A DNA stretch of 64,000 nucleotides, from assembly GCA_037157565.1 (NCBI GenBank), contig JAZHRO010000073.1, positions 18,110,501 through 18,174,500 of the forward strand, in the 5' to 3' direction. Made by a program: the position numbers and the translations under genes. Below are positions 10,686-22,740 of the stretch, piece by piece; positions within the stretch are counted from its first letter, which is position 1; the number at the start of each line of letters is the position of its first letter. The notes under the pieces were generated by a model. It did not search any database, was not told the origin of the DNA, and saw nothing but the letters and a program-made list of their open reading frames with translations. The stretch is from Thalassia testudinum (lineage: Eukaryota > Streptophyta > Magnoliopsida > Alismatales > Hydrocharitaceae).

Positions 10686-13365
10686 TGATGGGAACACCAT
10701 CATGAGCCATAACTAGCTCATTTTGATCCAGTTAAGTCAGTAAATGCTCCTACATAACTGCCAGAGAGCCATAAGTCACTACATAACCATTCTGAGGGAA
10801 ATACAAGAAAATATGGTTAAAACTACAGTTTTACCATCTTATCATGAATGCAGTACAAACATGGGTTTTCCCAGGGGGTAAATAAGAGTCAAATGGTCCT
10901 AAAAGTCTAACAAGTGGGTTAGAACAAATAGAAAAGGGTTTGCACGTGTTTTGAGAATTAAATGACTTTTGAAACCCTAAAAATAGACCCGCTTAATTAA
11001 CTAAGGTTCTAGTTAGGATAAAATTCACCTAAACCCTCTAAAATTCATATAAAAATATTCTCTAGGGTTTGGAACCTTCAATTTGACCATCAGAACCTGT
11101 CTTGACCCAAAAGAAAGTCCTAGACTGACATTTGCCCTAATTTGGATTTTTGCATAAATTACCTAGTCAAATGAGGTCAAAACCTAAATTTAACTTCACA
11201 TTGGATTCCTTGGGTTCAAATTAGGTTTGCACCAAAATTTTGGCTCAATCTGAGATCATCTTGACCAAGTTTGCATTTTGGTCCAATCAGACTCTTTCTA
11301 TCTCATTGAGACCCTTAACTTTTGAATTTCCTTATAAATTGCCCCCAAACTTCTTTGTCTTCTTCACAAGTAGGTCCCCATGCCATTTTTGGAAGGTAAA
11401 AACTTCACCATCTAGTTTCGAGCGAGGATTTCTTGCTCGATTCTCAATCAATCCTTCTCAAAATTGATACGAGGATTCCTTGGGAAGTTTCCTTCCATTT
11501 GAGCCATTCCTTGGGCTCTAAGTCCTTCACAAAAGGTCATGCAAACCTTTCAAAAGTTCTGGTATCCAATTTTGCAACCACCTTCCAATCTTGAAAGCTT
11601 CTTTCCAATCTTGGAAGGGCGTCCTATGTCCTATAAAAGAGACCCTAGGGCACAGCCGTGCTCTACAGCAAGTGTTGGCCTAAGAAACCCTCCTTTACTC
11701 CATCTCCAGCCACCTTCAGACATAGCTCCGGTGACCCCTCTCCGCTCTCCTCCTTTGACCATCCAACCATCAAATTGGATGGCCGACTATCTTTCCCTCA
11801 TCTTCCCGAACCTCTCCTGCCAACGAGAGGTCGTGCCTCTCCCTTAGTCAACGTCGCTGCCTCGACGCACCATCTTCCTTCACCAGCACCAGTCAACCAA
11901 CACCGACAGCCCTTCACCTCCCTACTCTCTTGATAAGTCCTTCTTTTGCTCCCTCCCTCTTTCTATTTCATTTTCTTATCGTCATAGATGCACACAACCG
12001 CAAATCTCCACCGGTCACCTCCATCTTCTTCGTCGCCGGCCATTCCTCCGGCGAGGCATATCTGCCACTATACTCCTCCATCTGCCTTGCCAACTACCCC
12101 ATAACCTTCGCCGTTCCACCATGAACAAAAGCCTTCTCCTATTTCACTCCACCACACCCACTCTCACGTGCACTGCTCGACTTCACCCCACATACACAGA
12201 CTACGCCACGCCACACAACCATCATCATCGCACTCACCGTGGTCTGGCGATACTTCCTAAGCCTTATGACGCAGCTAAAAGGTCTTCTTGTTGATTTCAG
12301 GTGTCCATCCCCTCCGCCATTGGAGCAGCTTCTTCAAGCAAACTTCAAGGGCACTCCAGGGTGCCTTCGCTCCAGGCTTCAACTCCAGGTCATGTAGAAA
12401 CATCTCGCAAACACACTCAGGTCTTTAATTAAGGGAAATACCCTCAGCAACTGACTCAATTAAGGAGGAGACCATGCTATTGCAGACACACAAAAGGAAG
12501 GTGGGACTTTAGTCCTACCTCGGAAGCTGAGGAGTGCACCATAGCGCATAAGTAGATTTTGTGTCTAAGGCTTATCGCCTTAAACACTGGGGGTGAGGTC
12601 CCCGCTCACACGCTCACCTGTGCCTCGCTTGTGACCCATCCCCCATGGACCTGGCATAGATTCAACCCACCTAACAGTTCCACTCCTCGGCTGTGATCAC
12701 GCCCGCAACCCTGGACCCGGGTGCACTCTAGGTCCGAAACCCAATTACCCGATACTGTAGAAGGCTTTGGGAGTGCGTGACCCAGAGAGAGAAAGAGAGA
12801 TAGCGTGTGTGGGCAGGGGGTTTTGCTATAGGGAGTAACGGCTGACACTTGTTTGAAGGATCTTCCTCCTTTGCATGAAGGAGAACTGAGAAGAAAGAAA
12901 GAAGAGGAGAAGGCCTGAGTACAAGAAGAAAAGAGAAGAAGGAGAAGCCTCACGGGAAGAGAAAGAGAAGAAGAAGAGAAGACAGGGTAGGAGAAGCATA
13001 GAGAAAGAAAGGAGAAGCAGAGAGACCCTTGAGCCTCTAAACAGCACTATAGCACAAGCTATTTAAGCCATCTAATACATTTGATTGCATATATTTGAGG
13101 CTCAGATTTAATTGTTATTTGTGAGGAGTAATTGGTGATTTAAATCACCATTTTACTCCATTCTTTTTGCACATTCATACCTAACATTATTCTTATTGTA
13201 ATCTCTTATATTTCTGATTCAAATTGCTATCTTGAGTTTTGAATTCCATACTGCTCCCTGTGTTCGACCTCAGACTTTAAATTCGAGTAATAAATATTAT
13301 TTATTTTTGAAGAGATTTTGGCTATACTATAGCGTACTTTTTAACCTCGATTTCGCTCGCGAACA
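10686..13365 (+). repeat. Element A 3' LTR
   Basis: Begins TGATGGGAACACC and ends CGCGAACA, followed by GAGCT (13366-13370), the right target copy. It matches 1475-4181. The first 17 bases form TGATGG-GAACA-CCATCA, a perfect 6-bp stem. TATA box at 11632-11638. The purine-rich tract of the 5' LTR is present near 12870-13030. Confidence 0.93.
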
Positions 13366-13370
13366 GAGCT

Positions 13371-14311
13371 CTTGGTCACCCTAGGGTGCTATGAAGTCCT
13401 TAGCAGCGAGAAGGATTGGAGAAAATGATCTCCACTATCACAATAATGGAGTAGGGACAGGGTGAGAAGAGACCAGAGGGTCGTATTGCTCAGCTCGAGA
13501 GATGCAGGTGGGGAGCTAATAGGCATCTGCGGGGAGGTCTAGAGCTACTTAAGTCGGCTGAGAGAGTGATTGTAGGATTAGGCGATTAGAACTTGGACGG
13601 TGAGATGGAGAGAAAAGAGGCGCACGAAGCTCCAATCCAAAAAGCAGCCGTTGGATGAGATCTAGGGCAGGTGGTGAACACACGCGCAAAGGTGCGCAAA
13701 GACTTGATTTGTTATGGTCCTTGGATCGAGAGATAATGAGATGAACGGCCAAGATCGATCATGTTCTACAATGCTACAGTAAACCCACAGCTGCAACTGT
13801 GTTGGAGAATTTACAAAGGCACCCTTAAAGTGAAACAGTGGAAATATTAGGAGAAAACCCATAAGTGGTGAAGATCAATGTGGGGTGGTCCCTTAGGCTT
13901 TCAAAGAGGTCCTCGACGGCTTGTAGAAGAGTCCTTGGAAACTTAAACGTGAAGGAATGTTATGTATTAAGGACTTAAATGTAAAGTTCTAAATGCAAGG
14001 TCTTAATAATGTCCAAATGCAACCAAGTTTTTATTGAAGCCTAATTGAACATTTATGAAGTTGATTTCACTTTTGATTTGAAGTTTTGAACCCAAATGTG
14101 TGTTCAATTTACAATTGGATCATCATCTTTCATTAATGAATAGAATATCTCATTTTATGACCTAATTTTGCATTTTTAACACAGATTGGATGTTTTAGGT
14201 CATTTCTATTATTTCCCATACTTAAGCCTTTTTATGTGTTAATTGTATAGTTTTTAACCTAATTTCTAGCTTAACTTAGCCATTTTAGCTATGATGAGCC
14301 ACATCTCATCA
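13371..14311 (-). repeat. LTR B, right part (U3 end of a minus-strand LTR)
   Basis: Non-coding continuation of 1-1469 after removal of element A. On the minus strand it starts TGATGAG-ATGTGG-CTCATCA (14311-14292), a perfect 7-bp stem at the very start of the LTR like the other LTRs here. Immediately to its right the protease-region reading frame of element H begins. No CCCCC tract follows on the right, so this is an outer LTR edge. B is therefore either a solo LTR or the 5' LTR of a minus-strand element extending left of the window. Boundary inferred, not proven by a target duplication. Confidence 0.6.
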
Positions 14312-14555
14312 CTTACACACCAAAAGAGGTGGTTCTGTTTGCTCACATGAGTGCATTTGTTTCAAGCACTCTACCACCCAAAAAGATCAACCCTGAAAAA
14401 CCTCTCATATCTTATGCCACCAAGGGATTCACCTTCAATAGAGCCCTTGTACATCTAGGGTCTTTGATCAGTTTTTCCTACCGTCCTCTTTGATCGCATT
14501 AGACTTGGAGATCTGCATCACACACCTGTCACCATTAATTTGGTAGATGGCTCCA
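14312..14555 (+). pseudogene. pol: Element H, gag/protease junction fragment
   Basis: Translation in the plus direction gives TPKEVVLFAHMSAFV, then PPKKINPEKPLISYATKG, and a protease-like core with RALVHLGSLISF where related proteases have ALLDLGASINL. The catalytic Asp position reads His, and a stop and frameshift follow. Further on, INLVDGS corresponds to the LQLADRS segment of the other elements. The fragment is cut at 14555 by the solo LTR S and resumes at 16293. It belongs to an old Athila/Tat-type element. Confidence 0.65.
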
Positions 14556-16287
14556 TGATAAATACACATTTATTTAGGATAAAATGTCTATTTATGTGAG
14601 TTCCTAAGCTTAACATTGCATTCCACATTATAAATATTGCATAGTACACATCATTCTGCATTTAGAATAGTTTGTATAAATTATAGGTTAATTTGCTTCT
14701 TTTTGTGGCTAGGAGAGAACGACATTTATTTCAGAGCCTCGGATTGACGATCTAACCATATGGATCTTATTAGGACAACGATCAGAGTTCAACACCTCTG
14801 AAAGCACCTTGATTGAAGTTCCGTAGCACCTTATGCAGTCTGAGAAAGATCAACAGCAAAAGGGCTAGGTGACACAATTTAGAGCTTCAAACAACAAATC
14901 CAACCACATGAATGGATCCGGATCAATGATTGCAGCCCAATGATGCAAAAATCAATCTGATCCTACATTCGTGGCATCCCCTACAAGCCAAAGAGGATGG
15001 ACAACTTAGATGGTGCCATGTGGCATCATATGGACCACCCACAGCCGCCCAAGGCCTCTTCCTCACTTCTGAAGGTGCCTTTAATGCACGGTCTTAGCTA
15101 TTGGATGAGAATCCAATGGCTTGGAGACCTCCGCTCCCTCAGCAGCAAAGTCATCTTCTCGACACAAACGAAGGCATGGCACAACGGTCTTCGAGTAGTG
15201 CTCGTAAGTGGTGGACGCTAGTTTGAAACCCGCCGAGCTCTCTCGATTCACAAGTATGCACTAGAGACAAATTTGACCGCCGGATCTTCATTAAATGGGC
15301 ACCATGCTTCCACATGGACGAATCTCATTCGAAGGATTCATGTGATGTGTGCACATGAGCGAACACACGCTCGAACACTCGCGCGCGATCTAGGATGCTG
15401 GTCTTTGAGCGATCTCAGCTCTCATCACCCATCCAATGGCTCTCCTTCAACCTCGCAGTGGTAGCTATGAGCACACGAAGCACCAATGGGTGCATAGGCT
15501 AGCTTCAAAGACATTTGTGGCGAGGCTTCAATGACGATTTTAACGTCGTTATCGACCCTCTACCTGGTTTAGCCTCCTCTCCTCCACTATAAAAGGACCA
15601 TCACCTTGCCCATTCTTCTTGATCTCTTCCTCTTCTTCCCTCACCTCCTCCAAAGCTCTAAGGAGCTGGTTTGAAGCCTGGGATGCTCCTCTATAGTAGA
15701 AAATAAAAATATTTTCCCCCATCTCACCCCCTTTCGTGGAGCATCCCGTGGTCGTCCTCTCACCTCGATCTGGAAGTAGATTCTTGCTACGATGCCATTC
15801 TTCCCTATCCTCCATCCTCCAACTCTATTCTTCATCCAGCTTCCCAACACCTTCGTCCAAACACCGTCAAAGCGAGTCGTCCTCCAAGCAGCCATCAAGG
15901 GGGATTCTTCTCACCTCTCTCTATCTTTTATTTGCTTTCTAGTGTAGTTTTCCTCTTTTCTATCTATAGCAAACTCTTTTTGAATATATATTGATTGTTT
16001 CTCTCTCTTTCTCTCTCTCTTATATTGCTAGAGTAGAGTAGATTAGATAGAAGTATTTCGACTTGATATTTTGTCTTATAAAAATACCAGAAAAATTACA
16101 AAAAATAAAAACACTAAAAATAAATAAAAGGAAACGTGGATATCTTAAATCAAACGTTCGCCTCCTCGTGTTCGACCTGGGACTCACCTCGAGTTTTAGT
16201 TATAAATTTTATTTTGTAGTGAACTTTTGCGACTACGACGACGATCTTCCAAAACCCTAATTCTTCTTGTGAATTTAACGCTCACCA
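14556..16287 (+). repeat. Solo LTR S (same family as the LTR of element E)
   Basis: 1732 bases from TGATAAATACACATTT to CGCTCACCA with no internal domain. Imperfect 5-bp duplication CTCCA (14551-14555) and TTCCA (16288-16292). The interrupted H reading frame continues across it. The stretch from about 14620 to 14770 is clearly similar to the reverse complement of the E LTR near 52010-52150. A TATA box (CTATAAAAG) lies at 15587-15595, homologous to the one in E at 51416-51423. The start folds as ATAAAT-ACAC-ATTTAT. Solo LTRs arise by recombination between the two LTRs of an element. Confidence 0.85.
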
Positions 16288-16292
16288 TTCCA

Positions 16293-16431
16293 CTACCACA
16301 CTTAGGGGGTAGTTCATGAATTTATCATCAAGGTGCAAGGACTTAGCTTCCTGGTGGATTTTATTATTTTGGACATTGACATACCAGAGAAACTCAATGA
16401 TTCACCCACCATTTTAGGTTGTCATTTCTTG
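16293..16431 (+). pseudogene. pol: Element H, protease C-terminal fragment, cut by the CACTA element
   Basis: From about 16318 the frame reads FIIKVQGLSFLVDFIILDID, then PTILGCHFL up to 16431. These correspond to the conserved VDF-I-LD and ILG-PFLAT segments of the proteases in A, C and F. The last codon, TTG (Leu), abuts the first base of the CACTA terminal repeat. The same protein segment resumes in frame at 29895 with a Leu codon (CTA) followed by Ala. A small frameshift lies near 16305-16315. Confidence 0.8.
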
Positions 16432-16444
16432 CACTACAAGAAAA

Positions 16445-16620
16445 CAGGTCTTTTGGGACAAACGTTAGTTACAATAAATGTTACCGTCGCAAAGATAATA
16501 CCTTTTTGTGACGGTTTATCAAAAAATTAAAAAATAAAAATTGAGACATTAATATACCATCACAAAATCAAAATTACAATAAAATTAAAGAGGGTTTACT
16601 TTCACCCCTCTAAAACCTTC
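16445..16620 (+). repeat. CACTA 5' subterminal region
   Basis: Contains short copies, in both orientations, of the motif found in the 3' subterminal array: ACCGTCGCAAAG near 16483, TTTGTGACGGTTT near 16504 and ACCATCACAAAAT near 16556. In En/Spm such motifs bind the TNPA protein and help pair the ends. Fewer copies are seen here than at the 3' end. Confidence 0.6.
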
Positions 16621-18990
16621 CCTATTTTGAGAAGTTTTCACGAAAACATTCCCGCACACGTTCTTTTTTCATCCAAAACACCCCTCCGCAAAAAAGCAAA
16701 CCCTTCCCCCTCCCCCTCTCAAAAACCCTACCCCTGAAAACCCCCGTGCCTTTCTCCTCTTTCACCCTCTCTCTCATTGCCGGCCGTCTCCTCCCTATCC
16801 TCATCACCAATCGCATCCTCTCCGCTTTGTCACCTACGACCACCTCCTCACTCACTTGCGACGTCCTCTCCACAGACTAACCTACGACCTCGCCTCACTC
16901 ACCTCTGACATTCTTAGCATCGACCTCAACCGCTCTGCTTGAGTTGCATGCACTCTTCTTCGGCAACCACCACGTCGACCCACCTCCAAGGTCATCCTTC
17001 CTCTCCTACTCCCACCGCCTCTATCCTCTCCTCCTCCTCAAATTGACACAACCCTTCCCTCCCTCTATCCATTCTCCTTTTGTTCCCATCTTTGATTCAT
17101 CTTTTCTTTCCATCTTTATCTTTTGTTTTATCTTATAGTTTTCTCATTCAATAATTAAAGTAATGAATATTTAAAAATAGGGAGTCGAGTTATAAAGGTG
17201 AGTGAAGAGCATATAGAGGGAGTCAACATAAAAATAGGGAGTCATTATAAATTTGAGTCATGAATATTTAGATCTTATAGTTTTCATTCAATAATTGTGT
17301 CAGATTATGCAGCATACAGAGGCTGCTTAATCACCTCAACCACATCTTAACCCACTTACATGTGTGAAGAGCAAAGATGTCACCAACTATAGGTATAAAT
17401 TTGAGTATGCAGTGTAGTTGGCCAATTTTCTAAATTGACTCCAACAACAACAACAACAATGCAAGATCTTTTCCATAGTATGAGAGAACTACGGTACAAC
17501 ATTTAAACTTAGAAACCTTCAATGCAGAATTTTAAACAGAATGGCCTTACCTTTTCCTGGCAGGTCTAGTATAGCATTTTGTTGATGCGTGTGCATGTTT
17601 TCCTCATTCCACAAAGTCATAGTTTGTCTTTCTTGCTTGTATAAAGAATTTATACCTCACTAATTGAGAAAAGAGAGTCTTCTCTTTTAACTAAAGGGGG
17701 TAATGTTGTGCCTACTCACGAATTTCCTAGTATCAGCAAATCACATTCATAATGATATATAGAGGCATAGAAATTTCTTTAAGAAGGAAATGGAAAAATG
17801 AACAGTTATTTTAACTTTGTCCCACTAGATAGCCTTTGTAATAACAATTCATGGCTCCACTAATTACAATTTTCAAAGAAATAAGGTGTTGTCTTAATGA
17901 AAATAGAGTTCCCTGACCCCTTTAAATAAAGAGTCACATTGCAAAAATTACATAGTAATCCTAAAGAAAATAGGAAATAGCAAACAAAAAATAAACTATC
18001 TCTCAACTTTAATAAACTAAGGCAAACCTATAACCTAATAATCCTAGTAACTCTAACAATAATATTTTCAAAGGTCTACTTATTCACATTCCATTATACT
18101 CCTTATTAGGTTGATTCATTCTAAGTCTTTCACAAGACAACTTAAAAAAAATCCTTCGAGTTGATTAAAAGACAATAGAAGTGACTGCAAAAGGATGATT
18201 TTTTGTAAAAAAATCACATTAGCAAGCAATTGCAATGAAGAATTAACATAATAAGATGTTCAAGAATTACTGCCACAATGAAAGTAAGGACCTTGGGAAT
18301 GGAAAAATATATTTGAGGTTGAACTCTGAACAAGGAACAAATGCAGAGATATTGCTTTCAAATTTAACAACCACATCAACATAACATACTCGTTATGCTT
18401 GATCCCTTTGTGAGAACTTAGAGCCAAAGGAAAAACCGCAATACATATTTATACCACTCAGAAACAAAAATGGCAAGTAACTCAATTTTCACTTGGGAAA
18501 GAAATGTAAGTAGGGACTTAATTCCCCTAACATCCATCATATAATATATTCCTATGGAGACACGTATATTACCATTTGGAATGGTAGCTACTTGTTACTT
18601 TTGCTAAAGTAGAGGAACAAATGATCACAAAATGGAGACACGTATGTTCCAAGGCTTGTTTCCCTTCTCTGTTGCAACATTGGTTTTATGTTGATCCTTA
18701 ACTTTCAAAGATGTCTTAGGCTTACTTGACCTATTTGTTTGTTATTATTATAGTTATAAGAATAACTGTAACCTACTTTCCATTTAGATCTAGTTATTAT
18801 TATAAGAATCTTTTAATCAAAATTCTTTGTTTATTTGGTCATGACATCACTTTCGATTTGGATATTATTCTTTGTTTTGCGCATGTGTTTTTCTTTCCAA
18901 TCTTTTTAACATATGATTTTGTTGTGGCTGGTCTTGTCTACATATTATATTATATTATATTATATTTTTCTTTCATTCATCTATGAAATT
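16621..18990. other. CACTA 5' non-coding region
   Basis: Pyrimidine-rich on the top strand from about 16620 to 17140, then AT-rich to the first transposase domain. No domain recognised; the ORFs here have low-complexity composition. The pyrimidine-rich stretch could be promoter/leader sequence or a captured host fragment, which cannot be told apart from the sequence alone. Confidence 0.4.
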
Positions 18991-19021
18991 TGAAGAGCTT
19001 TTAAAATGATCTTTTTGTTTA

Positions 19022-19410
19022 GGTTGTAGACATGGATTAGATGTGGATGGATAAATAGTTTGAAGACATAGAAGTATATGATATTGGAGTATGTCAATTT
19101 TTGGATTGGGCATTTCATGAGGATCGATCAATGTATAGATTTGGATCTAAGAAAGATTGGATATTTTGTCCACGTAAGATTTGTATGAACACAAGAAGGA
19201 GTAATCGAGAAGATGTGCATGAGCATATTATATTAAATGGTTGGTGGCCATGATATACAATTTGGAATGTGCATGGAGAGGAAGTTGGAGAGACATCACA
19301 ACAAGGTCATCATCAGATTGTGCAGAATGACAATGGTGGAAATGATGAGTTAATGGATATGTTGTATGCCATAAGAAGGATTCCTATGGATTCTAAAAAT
19401 GATACCAACT
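19022..19410 (+). pseudogene. CACTA transposase N-terminal domain (Transpos_assoc-like)
   Basis: After a splice-acceptor-like TTGTAG, the frame gives WMDK, a stop, VYDIGVCQFLDWAF, then FCPRKICMN, REDVHEHIILNGWW and YTIWNVHGE. This order (WM, GV-F--A, CP--C-N, V--H----G, Y--W--HGE) matches the transposase-associated domain that precedes TNP2 in plant CACTA elements. In-frame stops break it near 19031, 19053 and 19250. The first cysteine pair reads CPRKIC where CPC-C-like spacing is usual. Confidence 0.75.
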
Positions 19411-21060
19411 AATGTGGATGTTCACGATTTCTATCAAATGTTGTCAGAAGCAAAGGAACCTATTGCTCCAAGGTTAAAGATGTCTAAATTAAATTTCATA
19501 TTGAGATTATTCAAATTAAAAGCTATTCACCATTCTACGTCAAAGATGATGTCAGATGTGCTTGACTTTATTAGTGAATTATTAGGTTGTCAAAAAGGTT
19601 ATCCTAAAAATTGTATCATGCAAGGAGCCTTCGGTCATTAGGCTTGAATTGTGAGAAGATAGATGCATGTCCTAGTGATTATATCTTATTTTGGAAGAAT
19701 AACGAAAAACTTGAACATGCATTGTCCTAAGTGTGATGCCTCGAGATATAAGTTCACAAAGACTAACCTCAATCGAAGCAAGAAAAGAAAGCCAACAAAA
19801 GTTCTTCGCTATTTCCCTTCGATTCCAAGGCTCCAATGACTTTTTATGTCATCAAAGACTACAAAATGGATGTTGTGGCATAGTGATAAAAGAATACCAG
19901 ATCCTGAGGGAATTATGCGTCATCCTGCAGATGCGGAAGAGTGGATAAGATTTGATAACATGCATCCAGATTTTGCAAAGAAGGTTCGCAATGTTAGACT
20001 TAGTCTTTCTAGTGATGGATTCAATCCTTTTGCAAATATGAACAATAATTATACCATATGGCCAGTGCTTGTCGTCACTTATTACTTACCCCCATGGATG
20101 TGCATGAAATCATCTTTCGTGATGATGTCATTACTCATACCAGGTCCTAAAGGTCCAAGCAATGCAATTGATGTATACTTGCAACCATTGGTCAAGCTAA
20201 AGTTAATGTGGAATACATGAGTAGAAACATATGATGCACATAGAAAAAGAGATGTTTTCAATGAGAGCGACATTATTGTGGACCATTAATGATTTTCCAG
20301 CTTATGTAAATTTATTGGGCTGGAGTACAAGGGGTAAAATTGCTTGTCTAGTGTATGGATGATATACATAGTCTATGACTAGATGACAGTGGAAAACAAT
20401 GTTATTTAGGGCATCATCAATTTCTTCCCCATGGCCATAGTTGGAGGGAGTGTCAATTTAATAATAGATTCAATGGGCAATCTACAAGAGAATGTCTCAG
20501 CTTGTCGCACTTTGCTGGATCCTTCATGTGGTAGCAACAACAGAATTTGGTAAACATACCCTTGGGTAGCCTTTTTAAGCAGGCAGGCACAGGTCATTGG
20601 AGGAAGAAGAGTATAATTTTCTAGGAGCTTCCTTTTTGGAAAGATTTGTAAATTCATCATAACTTGATGCAATGCACATTAAGAAGAATGTGATGGAGAA
20701 TATTCTTGGGATATTGAATTTATCTAGTAACCCAAAGGATACAATAAAAGCTGGATGGGATCGTCAACAATTAAACATAAGGAGGGAGTTACATCCAAAG
20801 GATTTAAATAATGGCAAGTATGAATTACCTGATGCTTGTTACACATTGTCCTTACAAAAATGTCTATCAATATTAGAATTTTTTAAAGAGATTCGAGTTC
20901 CAAATGGCTATTCCTTAAACCTCTCCAAATGTGTCAATACAGCAGATAAAAAAGTATCTGAGATGAAGAGTCATGATCACCATGTCTTCATGCAAGTTTT
21001 ACTACCATTAGCACTTCGAGGGATGTTACCATAAAATGTGTTTGATTCATTGGTGGAACT
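19411..21060 (+). pseudogene. CACTA TNP2-type transposase core
   Basis: TNP2 cuts the element ends in En/Spm-type transposition. Landmarks: HCPKCDASRYKF, KVLRYFPSIPRLQ, MSSKTTKWMLWH, HPADAEEWIRFD, VRLSLSSDGFNPF, PPWMCMKSSFVMMSLLIPGP and AIDVYLQPLV (to about 20220); then TINDFPAYVNL, an FNGQSTRE segment near 20470, LDAMHIKKNVMENILG (20664 on) and LPLALRGMLP (to 21034). The order is that of the Transposase_21 family. There are several frame changes (near 19640, 19730, 19850 and 20220) and stops, so no functional protein can be made. The best preserved stretch is 19846-20220. Confidence 0.9.
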
Positions 21061-22200
21061 GAGTAAATTTTTTAAGATTGTATGTTCAAAAGTTCTTGAT
21101 CCATTTATTATGGAGAAGTGTAAGGCAAAGATTGTTGAGACATTATGTAAGATGGAGCAAATATTTCCACCGACATTCTTTGATGCGATGGTAATCTAAT
21201 AGTTCATTTAGCTGGTGAGGTAAAGATTATCGGTCTAGTACAATATAGATGGATGTATCCTGTGGAGCGGTATCTCAAGAATCTTAAAGATTATATCAAA
21301 AACATGGCACAACCTGAAGGAGCGATTGCAGAGGCATATCTATTAGAAGAATGTGTAAATTTTTATGCAATGTATATTGACGGTCCAGATGGTCGATTTA
21401 ACAGAGAGGAAGGAAACTATGATGGTAGTAAAATGGAACTTCAATTGAATGGTATTTTGTCAATCTTATCATCAAGTGGTAAAGCAATTGATGGAACAAC
21501 CAGAAAGATAATGCTAGAAGAAGATATGAACTTGGCTCACTACTACATTTTAATGCAGATTGAAGAGTTGGATCCATTTTTTTAGTACAATGAATTGTTT
21601 CCATCTCAAGTACGCATGTCTTGTCATGCAACCAATTTTCTTCAATGGTTTAAAAATCAAGTCCAAATACTTAAAGAAAATGAAGATAGTAGATGGACAC
21701 CTGAATTAGATGTCTTAGCAGAGAAGCCTTTTACTTATGCGCATTATCATTCAGGATTTATTGTAAATGGATTTAGATTCAGAACAAAATTCATGAATGT
21801 AACAAAGAGAACACAAATGTGTGGTGCTATAGTTAAGTCTAACCTTCACTCAGGTTTAAATGGCTACTATGGAGAAATTATTGAAATTGCTGAGATCAGT
21901 TTTACGCATGATATATATGTTGATGTTTTTAACAAAGATTTAGGATTCATTAAAGACAAACATGGCAGCATCAATCTAAAACATAATCGTAGATTGGGAA
22001 TAGAAGAACCATTTACCCTCGCAAGTCAAGTTGAGTAGGTGTTCTTTGTTTTAGATAATTCCTGAAATGGATGGATCATACCTATAAGAACAATGCCAAG
22101 GGAATATTATGATGTCTTAGAAGGATCTACAAATTCTGACAATAATGATGAAGCCTACCAAGAAGTTCCAAACGAAAATGATCCTTTACATTAAAAAATT
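21061..22200 (+). pseudogene. CACTA transposase C-terminal domains (DUF4218/DUF4216-like)
   Basis: FPPTFFDAMVI (about 21165), QYRWMYPVERYLKNLKDYIK and EGAIAEAYLLEECVNFYAMY (21239-21400) match the DUF4218 order. After a stop near 21583, the frame continues with FTYAHYHSGFIVNGFRF, YYGEIIEIAEISF and EEPFTLASQVEQ (to about 22040), matching DUF4216. Both domains usually follow TNP2 in plant CACTA elements. The second section, 21595-22038, is nearly intact. An acidic tail (VPNENDPLH) ends near 22193. Confidence 0.85.
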
Positions 22201-22384
22201 ATTCTAAAGGTATAATACATTTCTCTTGTTATGTTTATAATTTTGTTATAATGCATATTCTATTTAATTTATTTTTACATGATAATTTGGTTGGCTTTTA
22301 TATGAAAATAATTTATTTCTTTGCACATTGATTTTTTATAATAATTGATTTTGTTTGGTTTTTGTTTTTCACTCGATATGTTTT

Positions 22385-22740
22385 TCTTTGTTAATTTTTA
22401 ATGTAAATGTTTCCAAAATGTCCACCTTCGACGTATTGGACATACTTGTCGTCAAGCATGTCCAAATCTTGGAACTTCTGATCATACTGCTGGTGCAATA
22501 GCTTTTCATCAAGAAGAAGATAACGAGGTGATATACATTTCTTTTGTCAATGATATTTATTTATTACGCTTTTATATTTTACAACTTTTTGATGTACTAA
22601 TATATTATTTATGATTTCTTAGATAGTTTATGAATGCCCATTTCCTCAACATTCAAGAGATGCTCACCATCAAGCACGTCTCACTGTTAAAACTTCCAAT
22701 CATATACAATGGCCTTCTAACAAGAAGATGATGAGGTTAT
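22385..22740 (+). repeat. CACTA repeated-exon array, first part
   Basis: Two exon-like blocks, about 22395-22530 and 22627-22735, share a pattern running CP, about 15 residues, HQA, TS-H and then acidic DDE/DNE. Each is followed by GTGATA or GTTATA and separated by AT-rich, intron-like DNA with an AG before the next block. Two further copies lie 4.5 kb downstream (27290-27390 and 27484-27570). The second block contains HSRDAHHQA and the third HSGDARHQA. Function unknown; they appear to be exons of the second CACTA gene. Confidence 0.55.

Larger units (their letters stand above)
1475..13365 (+). mobile_element. Element A: Ty3/gypsy (Athila/Tat-type) LTR retrotransposon, defective
   Basis: Complete insertion of about 11.9 kb. 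Two LTRs of about 2.7 kb (1475-4181 and 10686-13365) share the start TGRTGGGAAYACCATCATGA. A 5-bp duplication, GAGCT, flanks the insertion at 1470-1474 and 13366-13370. The order is LTR, tRNA-Asp primer site, gag remnant, protease, RT, RNase H, integrase, 1.7-kb non-coding spacer, polypurine tract, LTR. The order RT-RNase H-integrase and the DLG protease place it in Ty3/gypsy; the primer site and spacer fit Athila/Tat. No envelope-like ORF was seen. The LTRs differ at roughly 5% of the first 185 aligned bases (by eye). It cannot be autonomous because the coding region carries many stops. Confidence 0.93.

Noticed and set aside
1475..13365. Plant retrovirus with an envelope gene in element A
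   Set aside because: No ORF with signal peptide or membrane segment between integrase and the 3' LTR; the 1.7-kb region is non-coding.
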